The notes under the pieces: model-generated | What the model was told of the DNA's origin: nothing | Seen by the model: the letters and a program-made list of their open reading frames with translations, nothing else | Database searches by the model: none | In this document: positions 52,792 to 62,888 of the stretch, piece by piece | Numbering within the stretch: position 1 is the stretch's first letter | Layout: every line of letters begins with the position of its first letter | DNA from: Bradyrhizobium sp. sGM-13 | GTDB lineage: Bacteria; Pseudomonadota; Alphaproteobacteria; Rhizobiales; Xanthobacteraceae | Reading direction: 5' to 3' | Length of the DNA stretch: 64,000 nucleotides | Assembly: GCF_018398875.1 (NCBI RefSeq) | Contig: NZ_JAGWDK010000001.1 | Span: 474,990-538,989 of the forward strand | Program-made: the position numbers and the translations under genes

Positions 52792-54114
52792 TCAGACATA
52801 CCGGTTGACCAATGATTCCAGATATTCTTGACGACCTGAGCGCGGCTGTGGATCGAAGCCGGCTACCAGCGCCCGATCGGCGAGATCGGCGAGCGAACGC
52901 TGGCCGGCGAGGATTGCGCGACCCTCCGCCTCAGCCCATCCGGCGTAACGCTCCGCGACCGGCTTCGTCAGCGCCTCAGCGTCGAGCATGTCGGCTGCGG
53001 CGAGGAACGCCCGCGCGCAGACATCCATGGAGCCGACATGGGCGTGCATCAGGTCGTCCGGGTCTATGGATTGACGCCTGATCTTGGCGTCGAAATTGAG
53101 ACCGCCGGTCGTGAAACCGCCACGGCGCAGGATTTCATGAAACACCAGCGCCAGCTCCGGCACGTTCATCGCGAACTGGTCGGTATCCCAGCCGAGCAGG
53201 TCGTCGCCGCGGTTGATGTCGAGTGAACCGAACACGCCGAGTGCGCCGGCAAGTGCGACCTCATGCTGGAACGAGTGGCCGGCAAGGATGGCGTGGTTCT
53301 GCTCGATGTTGAGCTTAACGTCCTTCAGCAAGTCGTAGCGCTGAAGAAAGCCGTAGCAGGTCGCAACGTCGAAATCATACTGATGCTTGGTCGGCTCCTT
53401 CGGCTTGGGCTCGATCAGGATCGGCCCCGTGAAACCGATCTTGTGCTTGTGCTCGACGACGAGCGAGACGAAGCGGCCGAGCTGATCGAGTTCGCGCTGA
53501 ATGTCGGTGTTGAGCAGCGTCTCATAGCCTTCCCGTCCGCCCCAGAGCACATAGTTCTGACCACCAAGCCGATGCGTTACCTCAAGCGCGGCGCGGACCT
53601 GGCCGGCGGCATAGGTGAAGATGTCCGGATCCGGATTGGTCGCCGCGCCCGCCATGTAGCGACGATGTGTGAACAGATTGGCCGTGCCCCAGAGCAGCCG
53701 CACTTTGCTCGATGCCATCTTTTGTTCGAAGAGATCGGCGATGGCGTTGAGGTTGGCAACGGACTCTGCCAGCGAGGCGCCTTCCGGCGCGGCGTCGACA
53801 TCGTGGAAGGTGAAGAAAGGCACATCGAGCAGGCGGAACAGCTCGAAAGCGACGTCGGCCTTGGCGCGCGCCATTGCCATGGCATCCGAGCCATGATGCC
53901 AGGGCCTCATGAACGTCTCGCCCCCGAAAGGATCGCCGCCGGGCCAGCAGAACGAGTGCCAATAGCAGACGGCGAAACGCAGGTGGTCCTCGAGCCGCTG
54001 ACCGTGAACGATGCGATTCTTGTTGTACCAGCGGAAGGCGAGCGGGCTTTTGGCGTCCTTGCCGCCATAGGTGATCGGCGCACTCGCCGCGAAGAATTTG
54101 GGTGACACGTTCAC
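52792..54114 (-). CDS. xylA: xylose isomerase
   Basis: 440 residues, the usual length of class II XylA; converts D-xylose to D-xylulose. Conserved segments: [12 protein letters not shown] (catalytic His), [34 protein letters not shown] (metal ligands), [18 protein letters not shown] and [17 protein letters not shown] chose the GTG at 54114: it has AAGGAG eight bases upstream and overlaps the xylB stop (GTGA), which couples the genes; the frame extends to 54153 inside xylB. Confidence 0.95.
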   Translation of the reverse strand: MNVSPKFFAASAPITYGGKDAKSPLAFRWYNKNRIVHGQRLEDHLRFAVCYWHSFCWPGGDPFGGETFMRPWHHGSDAMAMARAKADVAFELFRLLDVPFFTFHDVDAAPEGASLAESVANLNAIADLFEQKMASSKVRLLWGTANLFTHRRYMAGAATNPDPDIFTYAAGQVRAALEVTHRLGGQNYVLWGGREGYETLLNTDIQRELDQLGRFVSLVVEHKHKIGFTGPILIEPKPKEPTKHQYDFDVATCYGFLQRYDLLKDVKLNIEQNHAILAGHSFQHEVALAGALGVFGSLDINRGDDLLGWDTDQFAMNVPELALVFHEILRRGGFTTGGLNFDAKIRRQSIDPDDLMHAHVGSMDVCARAFLAAADMLDAEALTKPVAERYAGWAEAEGRAILAGQRSLADLADRALVAGFDPQPRSGRQEYLESLVNRYV

Positions 54115-55568
54115 AGGGAGAACTCCTTCAACGCAGGATATAGTTTTCGCCACTGGTGATAGGCTTCATCATAGGCGGCTGCGGCGGACGCTCGCGGCAA
54201 GAAGCTCGCAAGCCGCCGCGGACGCGTGCAGACCTGCGCAGGGTTTTCGTTGGTTGCGGCAAGCCGGCCGAGCCGTGCCGCGCCAAGCGCTGCACCGACC
54301 TCGCCCTCCTCGACGCGGTGGACGGAAATGCCGAGCACATCGGCGCAGATCTGGGCCCACAGCGCCGAGCGCGATCCGCCACCGACGAGATCGATTTCGG
54401 TGATCGCCGAACTGGCATCGCCGAGCGCCGCAAGATTGTCGCGCGCAGCAAAGGCGACGCCTTCGAGCACGGCCTGAACGATTTGATCGCGCCCTGTCGC
54501 GCCACGCAAGCCGACGAACGCGCCGGTGGCAGCAGCGTCGTTGTGCGGCGTGCGCTCGCCATCGAGATAGGGAAGGAACTTGACCGGGCTCGGTCCGCGG
54601 ACGGTCTCGCCGAGCGGCGCCAGCAACGCGGCGGCAGGCGTCGCCATAACGCCCGAAAGCCAGGCGAGCGAGGCGGCCGCCGCCAGCATCACGCCCATCT
54701 GGTGCCAGAGACCCGGAAGCGCATGACAGAAGGCGTGCAGAGCCGACGCGGGTGCCGGCGCAAAACTGTCGGTGACACGAAACGCGACGCCTGAAGTTCC
54801 CAGCGACAGGAACGCATCGCCGGGCGTGATAGCGCCGAGCCCGATCGCGCTTGCGGCACAGTCTCCCGCACCGCCGGCAACCACGACATCTTTCCTCATG
54901 CCCCAGCGCTTCGAAAATTCGCAAGCGAGTACCGCGCTGGTCTCGCTGCCTTCGACCAGGCGCGGCATGTGGTGAAGATCGAGCCCGGTGGCATGCAGCA
55001 GCAACGCGGACCAGCGGCGCTGACCGACATCGAGCCAGAGCGTCCCGGCGGCGTCCGACATGTCTTCGACCATCTCGCCGGTCAAGCGGTAGCGCACGTA
55101 GGCCTTTGGCAGCAGCACTTTTGCTACCCGCTCGAAAATCTCAGGCTCGTGGCGGGTCACCCAGAGCAGCTTTGGCGCGGTGAAGCCTGGCATCGCGAGA
55201 TTGCCGGCGATGGTGTGGAGCGAAGGACAGCGCCCCTCGAGCGTCTCGCATTCGGCAAGGGACCGGCCGTCATTCCACAGGATGGCCGGACGCAGCGGAC
55301 GCCCGTCCTCGCCGAGCAAGGTAGCGCCGTGCATCTGGCCGGAGAGACCGATGCCACGCACCTGCGCGACGTCGCGCGGATGAGCGGACGCGAGATCGTC
55401 GACGACGCCGATCGCTGCATCAACCCAGGCGTCCGGATCCTGCTCGGACCACAGCGGTGCGGGATGCAAGAGCGCAAGCTCGCGCGCGGCTGTCGCGACG
55501 ATTGCGCCACCCTCGTTCAAGAGCACCGCCTTCACACTGGACGTGCCGATGTCGATCCCGAGATACAC
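54111..55568 (-). CDS. xylB: xylulokinase
   Basis: 485 residues of the FGGY kinase family; phosphorylates D-xylulose to xylulose 5-phosphate. Signatures: [18 protein letters not shown] (phosphate loop), [28 protein letters not shown] and [13 protein letters not shown], and the C-terminal [20 protein letters not shown] with AALGAARLG. First enzyme gene of the leftward pentose operon, followed by xylA at a four-base overlap. Upstream lies a LacI-type regulator on the same strand. Confidence 0.95.
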   Translation of the reverse strand: MYLGIDIGTSSVKAVLLNEGGAIVATAARELALLHPAPLWSEQDPDAWVDAAIGVVDDLASAHPRDVAQVRGIGLSGQMHGATLLGEDGRPLRPAILWNDGRSLAECETLEGRCPSLHTIAGNLAMPGFTAPKLLWVTRHEPEIFERVAKVLLPKAYVRYRLTGEMVEDMSDAAGTLWLDVGQRRWSALLLHATGLDLHHMPRLVEGSETSAVLACEFSKRWGMRKDVVVAGGAGDCAASAIGLGAITPGDAFLSLGTSGVAFRVTDSFAPAPASALHAFCHALPGLWHQMGVMLAAAASLAWLSGVMATPAAALLAPLGETVRGPSPVKFLPYLDGERTPHNDAAATGAFVGLRGATGRDQIVQAVLEGVAFAARDNLAALGDASSAITEIDLVGGGSRSALWAQICADVLGISVHRVEEGEVGAALGAARLGRLAATNENPAQVCTRPRRLASFLPRASAAAAYDEAYHQWRKLYPALKEFSL

Positions 55569-55650
55569 GTCGTTGTCCTCCCTTCCGGCCCGATCGGCGA
55601 TCTTTGTCGCCTTCCCAACACCGGGCCGTCTTGCAAATCAGTTCTGCAGG

Positions 55651-56694
55651 CTACGGCAGATTGTCCCGCATCACGATGTCGATCCGGATCTTCTCCTGTT
55701 CACTCAGGATCGGCTCGCCCCGGGCGAGCGCGAGCAGCACGCGCACCGCAGCGCGGGCCTCATGTCCCGGGTTTTGCGAGATCGCCGCATCCATCACGCC
55801 TTGCAACAACAGCTTGCGCGTCAGCACGGTGACGTCGTGTCCGACGAACACTACCTGCTTCTCGCGACCGGAATCGATCAGAGCCTTGGCAACGCCTTGC
55901 GTGCCGGCGCCGACATTGTAGAGGCCGACGATGTCAGGATGTCTGCCGAGCAGCCGCGACATGAGCTGTTCCGAGCGCTCGTCCTCGTCGCGCCCTTCGA
56001 GCACGGGCAGCACGTTGAGCGCAGGAAACTCCGACGCCATCACCTGATTGAAGCCGAAGATGCGCTCGGCATGGTCGCGCAGGCCTTGCGAGCCGGCGAC
56101 GATCGCGACCTTGCCGGATCGCGGACCAACGAGGCGGCCGACCAGCGCGCCTGCGGTGCGCCCGGCGGCGATATTGTCGATGCCAACATAGTAATGACGG
56201 CGCGACGACGGCACATCGGAGACCAGCGTCACCACCTTGGCGCCACCATCGACAAGATCGTTGATGGCGGCCCGCACGCTCGGATGATCCAGCGCGACGA
56301 CCGCGACGCCGTCATACTCGCCGGCAAGAGCCTCCAGCGAGCTAGCGAGAACGGAGGCGTCGAACACGTCAGTTGCGACCATCTCGACCGCGAGGCGGCG
56401 GGCCGACAGCCAGCCCGACATCTCGCCGAGATAGGACTGGATCTGCTGCATGAACAGGTTCGGCCCCGACGGCATCACGAAGGCGAAGCGCCGGGCACGG
56501 CCACGGGCGAGCTCGGCGCCGGCCACATGCGGCTGGAAGGAGTTGCGCGCGATCGTCTCCTTGACGCGGCGGATCGTGTCCGGCCGCACGCCGGGGCGGT
56601 TGTGCAGGACGCGATCGACCGTCGCGAGGCTGACGCCAGCCTGGCGGGCGATGTCCCTGAGCGTGAGAGGGCTGTTAACGTCCGGCTCCTTCAT
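55651..56694 (-). CDS. LacI-family transcriptional regulator of the pentose locus
   Basis: About 347 residues. The N-terminal helix-turn-helix is canonical: LTLRDIARQAGVSLATVDRV followed by LHNRPGVRPDTIRRVKE. The rest is a type I periplasmic-binding-protein-like sensor (VVALDHPSVRAAINDLVDGG, VGIDNIAAGRTAGALVGR). The ATG at 56694 places the helix-turn-helix near the N-terminus; the frame is open to 56778. Probably controls the downstream xylBA-transport genes in response to a pentose, inferred from position. Confidence 0.9.
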   Translation of the reverse strand: MKEPDVNSPLTLRDIARQAGVSLATVDRVLHNRPGVRPDTIRRVKETIARNSFQPHVAGAELARGRARRFAFVMPSGPNLFMQQIQSYLGEMSGWLSARRLAVEMVATDVFDASVLASSLEALAGEYDGVAVVALDHPSVRAAINDLVDGGAKVVTLVSDVPSSRRHYYVGIDNIAAGRTAGALVGRLVGPRSGKVAIVAGSQGLRDHAERIFGFNQVMASEFPALNVLPVLEGRDEDERSEQLMSRLLGRHPDIVGLYNVGAGTQGVAKALIDSGREKQVVFVGHDVTVLTRKLLLQGVMDAAISQNPGHEARAAVRVLLALARGEPILSEQEKIRIDIVMRDNLP

Positions 56695-56907
56695 AGGCTG
56701 AAGGCTAGCAGAGGTTATTTGAGGTACGCAACTCATTTTGAGGAACACGGCGCCGCAGACCTGGCAGCGGGGAGCCACGCCACAAGAAGCGCGAACGTGG
56801 GTAGTTTCAGCCGTGGTGCTAGCGAGCGCGGGCTATGCAGTCTCTTCCTTAGGTAATCGACGTCGCGTCGTCCGTCGCGCAGTTCGGCTCGGCAAGAAGA
56901 TGACCTC

Positions 56908-57507
56908 TTACGTTGTCGAGTGTTCTTCGAAAACTTTGACGGATACGTTCGCCACTTGTCGCAGTGCTTCGCGATCGGCGCCTGATGACGCCATTACGCC
57001 CATCCCGGCGGATACCGCCGACAGATAGCGCGCCAGCGCGGCAGCGTCGGCGGCCGGCTTCAGATCGCCCTCAATCTTCGCCCTGACGAAGCGTTCGCGC
57101 AGCTGATCTTCGGTCAGTGCACGGCGCGCTGCGAGCTCGAAGGGAACGTTCTCCGAACCGGTACCGCAGGCAAGGCCGCCTTGCACGAGCAGGCAACCGG
57201 GCGGATTGTCGGGATCGGTTTGGCTGTCTGCGGTACCCATGAGCATTCGCTCCGCGACGTCGCGGGCGGTCGGCGCGCTCAAAACATCCTCCATCCAGGC
57301 CGCACGTTTGGCAGTGTACCGATCGAGAGCAGCCTTCAGAAGACCTTCCTTGTTTCCAAATGCCGCATAGAGGCTCGGCGGGTTAATCCCCATCGCCTCG
57401 GTAAGCTGGGCAATGGTCGCGCCCTCATAGCCATGTCTCCAGAAGACTTCCATCGCCTGATCCAATGCAGCATCGGCGTCGAATTCTCTCGGGCGTCCCA
57501 TGGCCAT
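56908..57507 (-). CDS. TetR/AcrR-family transcriptional repressor
   Basis: 199 residues. The N-terminal DNA-binding domain has ATIAQLTEAMGINPPSLYAA then FGNKEGLLKAALDRY. The C-terminal ligand domain is of the TetR_C type common near efflux pumps. Divergent from an RND adaptor/pump pair; two matching 16-base operator-like sites lie between the start codons. It probably represses the pump genes and possibly itself, and is released by a pump substrate. Confidence 0.92.
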   Translation of the reverse strand: MAMGRPREFDADAALDQAMEVFWRHGYEGATIAQLTEAMGINPPSLYAAFGNKEGLLKAALDRYTAKRAAWMEDVLSAPTARDVAERMLMGTADSQTDPDNPPGCLLVQGGLACGTGSENVPFELAARRALTEDQLRERFVRAKIEGDLKPAADAAALARYLSAVSAGMGVMASSGADREALRQVANVSVKVFEEHSTT

Positions 57508-57623
57508 TCGCGTTACTCCCTTGCAGCCGACGCCGTTTTCCGCTCGGCGTTCAATCTAACCTTCTGATTTATCGTGGTTCTTTTATTTGATTTCCAGTCT
57601 TGCGGGTTGCGACATAAGATTTT

Positions 57624-57639
57624 CGTAGTGTGCAGTACA
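57624..57639. promoter_or_regulatory. secondary operator-like site in the tetR-RND divergent region
   Basis: CGTAGTGTGCAGTACA matches the core of the downstream perfect palindrome (TGTAGTGAACACTACA) at 12 of 16 positions with identical spacing. The two centres are 51 bases apart, close to five helical turns. It lies nearer the tetR gene. Confidence 0.5.
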
Positions 57640-57647
57640 TAAGTGTC

Positions 57648-57676
57648 TTGCGGACCATCGTCCAGCTCCATATCTG
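57648..57676 (+). promoter_or_regulatory. putative promoter of the RND adaptor gene
   Basis: TTGCGG (57648-57653), a 17-base spacer and TATCTG (57671-57676). The -10 lies inside the left arm of the 34-base palindrome, so a bound repressor would block it. Confidence 0.4.
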
Positions 57677-57699
57677 TAGTGAACACTACAGATATGGAG
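57666..57699. promoter_or_regulatory. perfect 34-base palindrome, likely TetR operator overlapping the Shine-Dalgarno
   Basis: CTCCATATCTGTAGTG-AA-CACTACAGATATGGAG: 16-base arms with no mismatch. The right arm contains the GGAG Shine-Dalgarno of the adaptor gene, whose ATG is eight bases beyond. As DNA it fits a TetR operator; as RNA it would form a hairpin sequestering the ribosome-binding site. Confidence 0.7.
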
Positions 57700-57706
57700 C
57701 GCGCAA

Positions 57707-58948
57707 ATGCCCCCACCCGCCAATACCTCCCGTTCCGGCCGATTCCAACGCGTTGTCGGCGGCGTTGCCATCATCGGCGTCCTCGCGGCGGCCGGTTGGA
57801 TCGCGAGCGGCCGCTATTTTCATGCGGCCCAGGCGACCACGGGGACCGCACCCGAGCAGGCCGTCTCCGTCACGATCGCGGTGATCGAGCCGCGTCGTAC
57901 CGCGCTGTGGGATGACTTTTCTGGACGTCTCGAAGCCGTCAACCGCGTCGAGCTCCGCCCACGCGTCGCTGGCGCAATCCTGTCGGCCAACTTTGCCGAG
58001 GGCGCGTTGGTGAAAGCTGGCGATGTCCTGTTCAAGATTGATCCCGCGCCCTACGCCGCCGAAGTGGATAAGGCGAGCGCGCAGCTCGAGGCAGCGAAAG
58101 CGCGCGCGATCTTCACTGCGAGTGAAGTCGAGCGCGGCGCGCAACTCGTCGGCAACGCCGTCGTCACGCGGCGCGATTTCGATCAGCGCGAGAACGCCAA
58201 TCGCGAAGCGATCGCCAATGTGAAGGCGGCCGAGGCGACGCTGCAGACTGCAAAGCTCAATCTAGACTACACCGAGGTCCGCGCACCCGTCGATGGCCGC
58301 GTCGGCAAGATCGAGGTGACCGTCGGAAATCTCGTGGCCGCAGGGACTGCCTCCCCGGTCCTGACCTCTCTGGTCTCTGTCAACCCGATCTATGCGAGTT
58401 TCGATGCGGACGAAGAGATCGTGCTGCGGGCGCTGAATTCCATTGCAGATAGTTCGGGCAAGCGCGGCAATCTTGATCAGATACCCGTCGAGATGACCAC
58501 CTCTGGCGGCACATCGGCCAAAGGCCATATCCAGTTGATCGACAACCAGGTCAATGGCCAGAGCGGCACGATACGCGTCCGCGCGGTATTCCAGAACGAG
58601 GATGGACGCCTCATCCCCGGCCAGTTCGCGCGGGTGCGGATGGGCCAGCCTCAGCAACAGACGCTGGTGATGATCGACGAGCGGGCCATCGGTACCGATC
58701 AGGATAAGAAGTTCGTTATGGTGGTCAGTGACGACAACCGCGCGGTCTATCGCGGAATAACGCTCGGCGGCGCGGTAGACGGGCTCCGCGTCGTGACGGG
58801 TGGCCTAAAATCCGGTGACCGCATCGTCGTGAACGGCCTACAACGGGTACGCCCGGGCGCGCTCCTGAAGACCGAAATTGCGGAGATGGGCTCGCGCGGA
58901 CCGCAGCAAGCATCGAACGCCGGTACCCGGCAAATCGTGCAGCGCTAA
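57707..58948 (+). CDS. RND efflux periplasmic adaptor, MexA/AcrA-like
   Basis: 413 residues with an N-terminal membrane anchor (RVVGGVAIIGVLAAAGWIA). The lipoyl halves read RPRVAGAILSANFAEGALVK and YTEVRAPVDGRVGKIEVTV, with the coiled-coil hairpin between; FKIDPAPYAAEVDKA is the usual link. It connects the pump to an outer-membrane channel encoded elsewhere. The pump gene follows after 26 bases. Expression is probably under the divergent TetR protein. Confidence 0.94.
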   Translation: MPPPANTSRSGRFQRVVGGVAIIGVLAAAGWIASGRYFHAAQATTGTAPEQAVSVTIAVIEPRRTALWDDFSGRLEAVNRVELRPRVAGAILSANFAEGALVKAGDVLFKIDPAPYAAEVDKASAQLEAAKARAIFTASEVERGAQLVGNAVVTRRDFDQRENANREAIANVKAAEATLQTAKLNLDYTEVRAPVDGRVGKIEVTVGNLVAAGTASPVLTSLVSVNPIYASFDADEEIVLRALNSIADSSGKRGNLDQIPVEMTTSGGTSAKGHIQLIDNQVNGQSGTIRVRAVFQNEDGRLIPGQFARVRMGQPQQQTLVMIDERAIGTDQDKKFVMVVSDDNRAVYRGITLGGAVDGLRVVTGGLKSGDRIVVNGLQRVRPGALLKTEIAEMGSRGPQQASNAGTRQIVQR

Positions 58949-58974
58949 CAACCGTCAGCGCTTGGGGCATAGCA

Positions 58975-61900
58975 ATGAATCTCTCAAAGTTCTTCATCGA
59001 TCGGCCGATTTTTGCCGGTGTGCTTTCGATCGTGATCTTCCTGGCCGGCCTGATCTCGCTCTTTGCCATGCCGATCTCGGAGTATCCGGACGTCGTGCCG
59101 CCCTCCGTGGTGGTGCGCGCGACCTACCCCGGCGCCAATCCGAAGGTGATCGCGGAGACAGTGGCAACGCCGATCGAGGAGCAGATCAACGGCGTCGAGA
59201 ACATGCTCTATATGAGCAGCCAGGCAACCACCGACGGGGCGATGACGCTGACGGTGACGTTCCGCCTCGGCACCGATCCTGACAAGGCGACACAGCTTGT
59301 GCAGAACCGCGTGCAGCAGGCCGAGCCGCGCCTGCCGGCGGTAGTTCGCCAGCTCGGCATTATCACCAAGAAGAGCTCGCCCGACCTTACCATGGTCGTG
59401 CACCTGCTGTCGCCAAACAACCGCTACGACATGACGTATCTCCGCAACTACGCGGTGCTGAACGTCAAGGACCGCCTTGCGCGAATCGACGGCGTCGGTG
59501 ATGTCCAGCTCTACGGTGCCGGCGACTACTCGATGCGCGTCTGGGTCGACCCGCAGAAGGCCGCCGAGCACGGCCTGACCGCAAGCGACATCGTGAGGGC
59601 GATCCAGGCGCAGAACGTTGAGGCCGCCGCCGGCGTGGTCGGCTCCTCGCCGAGCGTCAAGGGCATCGACCTTCAGATGTCGGTCAACGCCGAAGGCCGG
59701 CTCGCAAGTGAAGAACAGTTCGGCGACATCGTGGTCAAGACCGGTGCGCGTGGCGAGGTGGTGCGGCTGCGCGATGTCGCGCGCATCGAACTAGGTGCAT
59801 CCGAATACGGCCTGCGCTCGCTGCTCGACAACAAACAGGCGGTGGCGATCCCGATCTTCCAGGCACCCGGCTCCAACGCGCTCCAGATCTCCGACCGCGT
59901 CCGCGCCACCATGGCCGAGATCAAGAAGAACATGCCCGAGGGCGTATCCTATCAGATCGTCTACGACCCCACACAGTTCGTGCGCTCCTCGATCGAGGCG
60001 GTGATCCACACGCTGCTGGAAGCGATCGCGCTGGTGGTACTGGTGGTCATCCTGTTCCTCCAAACCTGGCGGGCTTCCATCATTCCGCTCCTGGCCGTGC
60101 CGGTGTCGATCGTCGGCACATTCGCCGTGATGTACGTGTTCGGTTTCTCCATTAATGCGCTCAGCTTGTTCGGCCTGGTGCTGGCGATCGGCATCGTCGT
60201 CGACGACGCTATCGTTGTGGTCGAGAACGTCGAGCGCAACATCGAAGCCGGGCTGTCGCCGCGAGACGCGACCTACCAGGCAATGCGGGAGGTCTCCGGC
60301 CCCATCATCGCGATCGCACTGGTCTTGATTGCCGTATTCGTTCCCCTCGCCTTCATCTCCGGACTCACCGGGCAATTCTACAAGCAGTTCGCGCTGACGA
60401 TCGCGATTTCGACCGTGATCTCCGCGGTCAACTCCCTGACGCTGTCGCCGGCATTGTCGGCGTTGCTGCTCAAGGGCCACAATGAGCCCAAGGACAGGCT
60501 TACCCTCATTCTGGAAAAAGGGCTCGGCTGGTTCTTCCGCGGCTTCAACCGCGCCTTCGCGCGCGCCTCGGAGAATTATAGCGGCAGCGTGTCCAAAGTG
60601 ATCTCCGGCAAGGCGACGGTGATGGGCATTTATGTGCTCCTGATTGGCCTGACCGCCCTGCTCTTCCAGCAGGTGCCGAGCGGCTTCGTCCCAGGTCAGG
60701 ACAAGCAGTACCTCGTCGGCTTCGCACGCCTGCCCGACGGCGCCACGCTCGACCGCACCGAAGAGGTCATCCGCAAGATGAGCGACATTGCGCTGACGCA
60801 GCCCGGCGTCGAGAGCTCGGTGGCGTTTCCCGGCCTGTCGATCTCCGGTTTCACCAACTCCTCCAACGCCGGAATCGTGTTCTCTACCTTGAAGCCGTTC
60901 GAGGAGCGCAAGGATCCCGCGTTGAGTGGCTCCGCGATCGCGGCCGAGCTGAACAAGAAATATGCCGGGATCCAGGAAGCCTTTATCGCCATGTTCCCGC
61001 CGCCACCGGTCAACGGGCTCGGCACCATCGGCGGCTTCAAGCTCCAGATCGAGGACCGCGCCGGCCTCGGCTATGACGCGCTGAACGAGGCGACCAACGC
61101 GTTCATGGCCGCGATGCAGAAGGCACCGGAAATCGCCGGCGTCTTCTCGAGCTTCCAGGTCAACGTGCCACAGTTGTTCGCCGACATTGACCGCACCAAG
61201 GCCTTGCAGCTCGGCGTGCCCGTGACAGAGGTCTTCAACACGCTGCAGATCTATCTGGGCTCGTACTACGTCAACGACTTCAACAAATTTGGCCGCACCT
61301 ATTCGGTCCGTGTGCAGGCCGACGCGCCGTTCCGCGCGCGGGCCGACGACATCAGGCAATTGAAGGTGCGCTCGTCTTCAGGCGACATGATCCCGCTCTC
61401 GGCGCTCTTGAAGATTCGCCAGAGCGCCGGGCCTGAACGCGCGATCCGTTACAACGGTTTCTTGTCCTCCGACATCAACGCCGCGTCAGCGCCCGGCTAT
61501 TCCTCTGGCCAGGCTCAGGAAGCGGCCACGCGCATCGCCGCCGAAGTGCTACCGCCTGGCTTCGCCTTTGAATGGACCGACCTGACCTATCAGGAGTTCA
61601 TCGCCGGCAACTCCGGCATCTGGGTTTTTCCACTCGCGATCCTCCTCGTGTTCCTGGTGCTGGCGGCGCTCTATGAGAGCCTGACCCTGCCCCTCTCGAT
61701 CATCATGATCGTGCCAATGGGGTTGCTTGCCGCGATGTTCGGCGTCTGGATGTCGAAGGGCGACAATAACGTCTTCACCCAGATCGGATTGATCGTGCTG
61801 GTGGGATTGTCGGCCAAGAACGCAATCCTTATCGTCGAATTCGCGCGCGAACTGGAGTTCGCAGGTCGTTCGCCGATCCGGGCAGCGATCGAGGCAAGCC

Positions 61901-62163
61901 GCCTGCGGCTGCGTCCGATCCTGATGACCTCGATGGCATTCATCATGGGCGTCTTGCCCCTGGTGCTCTCGACCGGTGCCGGTTCGGAAATGCGCCGAGC
62001 TATGGGCGTCGCCGTCTTCTCTGGCATGATCGGCGTCACGGTGTTTGGCCTGTTCCTGACACCCGTGTTCTATATTCTGTTGCGCACCATCACGGGACTG
62101 AAGCCGCTGACCAACCATTCCGCCAGTGTAGCGACCGGTCATGCGCCGGAGCCCGGTCGCTAG
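58975..62163 (+). CDS. RND multidrug efflux permease, AcrB/MexB-like
   Basis: 1062 residues, full HAE1 length. Starts MNLSKFFIDRPIFAGVLSIV; the TM4 proton-relay pair is in LAIGIVVDDAIVVVENVERN and the TM10 Lys in LVGLSAKNAILIVEFAREL. The periplasmic porter and docking domains are complete. Together with the preceding adaptor it should export hydrophobic drugs or plant compounds. It belongs to a different RND branch from the 23.1 kb pump (MdtB-like), so the window carries two unrelated systems. Confidence 0.95.
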   Translation: MNLSKFFIDRPIFAGVLSIVIFLAGLISLFAMPISEYPDVVPPSVVVRATYPGANPKVIAETVATPIEEQINGVENMLYMSSQATTDGAMTLTVTFRLGTDPDKATQLVQNRVQQAEPRLPAVVRQLGIITKKSSPDLTMVVHLLSPNNRYDMTYLRNYAVLNVKDRLARIDGVGDVQLYGAGDYSMRVWVDPQKAAEHGLTASDIVRAIQAQNVEAAAGVVGSSPSVKGIDLQMSVNAEGRLASEEQFGDIVVKTGARGEVVRLRDVARIELGASEYGLRSLLDNKQAVAIPIFQAPGSNALQISDRVRATMAEIKKNMPEGVSYQIVYDPTQFVRSSIEAVIHTLLEAIALVVLVVILFLQTWRASIIPLLAVPVSIVGTFAVMYVFGFSINALSLFGLVLAIGIVVDDAIVVVENVERNIEAGLSPRDATYQAMREVSGPIIAIALVLIAVFVPLAFISGLTGQFYKQFALTIAISTVISAVNSLTLSPALSALLLKGHNEPKDRLTLILEKGLGWFFRGFNRAFARASENYSGSVSKVISGKATVMGIYVLLIGLTALLFQQVPSGFVPGQDKQYLVGFARLPDGATLDRTEEVIRKMSDIALTQPGVESSVAFPGLSISGFTNSSNAGIVFSTLKPFEERKDPALSGSAIAAELNKKYAGIQEAFIAMFPPPPVNGLGTIGGFKLQIEDRAGLGYDALNEATNAFMAAMQKAPEIAGVFSSFQVNVPQLFADIDRTKALQLGVPVTEVFNTLQIYLGSYYVNDFNKFGRTYSVRVQADAPFRARADDIRQLKVRSSSGDMIPLSALLKIRQSAGPERAIRYNGFLSSDINAASAPGYSSGQAQEAATRIAAEVLPPGFAFEWTDLTYQEFIAGNSGIWVFPLAILLVFLVLAALYESLTLPLSIIMIVPMGLLAAMFGVWMSKGDNNVFTQIGLIVLVGLSAKNAILIVEFARELEFAGRSPIRAAIEASRLRLRPILMTSMAFIMGVLPLVLSTGAGSEMRRAMGVAVFSGMIGVTVFGLFLTPVFYILLRTITGLKPLTNHSASVATGHAPEPGR

Positions 62164-62660
62164 TGCGGGACACTCTGATCGAACGACAGACAGTGGTTGG
62201 CCACGGCCAAACGTCGAGCGCCCATAGGCCGCGGAACGCATGCGAGCCGCGGCCCTTCGGCGCGGGGCAGATCGAGCCGCGCACGATCGACGAATAGATC
62301 AATCTCGACGAGTACGGCCGGGCGTGTGTGCTCGCAGTACGGCTTGCGACCATGCGGTAAGCTGCTTGCATTGACATTTCGGGGGCGCCAGCGAGCTCCA
62401 ACCGCGACCGCCCGAGTAGCTTCACCGGCGCAACTAGAGACGCGTGAAATTTCCATGCCGGCGCAATCGTTTGCGAAAAAGATGGTCAGTATAATCTGAT
62501 CCTCGACAACACGCGAAGTGCCCGGGGTGCCCGCCGACCCGAGTGCGGCCCGAGCGCTACTCGGCGTCATCCGATTGGTATGTTCTTCTCTTGAAAATTC
62601 GACAGGTTGGCCGGATACTGAGTGGGGTCCTTGGCTATCATCAATCCGAGGAGGACGATC
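62164..62660. other. gene-free stretch downstream of the RND pump
   Basis: Nearly 500 bases with no frame that combines a start signal and recognisable sequence. A long minus-strand frame (62160-62963) overlaps better-supported plus-strand genes and looks like chance openness in GC-rich DNA. No hairpin typical of a terminator stands out. Confidence 0.45.
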
Positions 62661-62882
62661 ATGGCAATCCAGATTGTGATGGACCGCACCGGCGACAGCC
62701 GGCACACTTTCAACTCCCACGACGTACAGGAACTGGCGAGGGCGGAGCAGCGGTTTTATGAGCTGACGAAGGCCGGCTTCACCGCCGCCGTGCGGACGGA
62801 TCACGGTCAGATCTCGCAGATACGATCGTTCGACCCTACGGCGGAAGAAACCCTTTTCGTCCCTAGGTTGGTCGGCGGGTAG
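62661..62882 (+). CDS. 73-residue hypothetical protein
   Basis: GAGGAGG lies eight bases before the ATG, a very strong ribosome-binding site. The product starts MAIQIVMDRTGDSRHTFNSH and continues with a helical ELARAEQRFYEL segment, ending FVPRLVGG. Small proteins of this appearance are, as far as I recall, common in Bradyrhizobium. Function unknown. Followed by the next small gene within ten bases. Confidence 0.7.
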   Translation: MAIQIVMDRTGDSRHTFNSHDVQELARAEQRFYELTKAGFTAAVRTDHGQISQIRSFDPTAEETLFVPRLVGG

Positions 62883-62888
62883 TCGGTC

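Noticed and set aside
55543..56856. Plus-strand frame of 437 codons
   Set aside because: Antisense to the LacI-family regulator, which has a clear helix-turn-helix.
59791..61359. Minus-strand frame of 522 codons
   Set aside because: Antisense to the RND permease; His/Asp/Arg-rich shadow composition.
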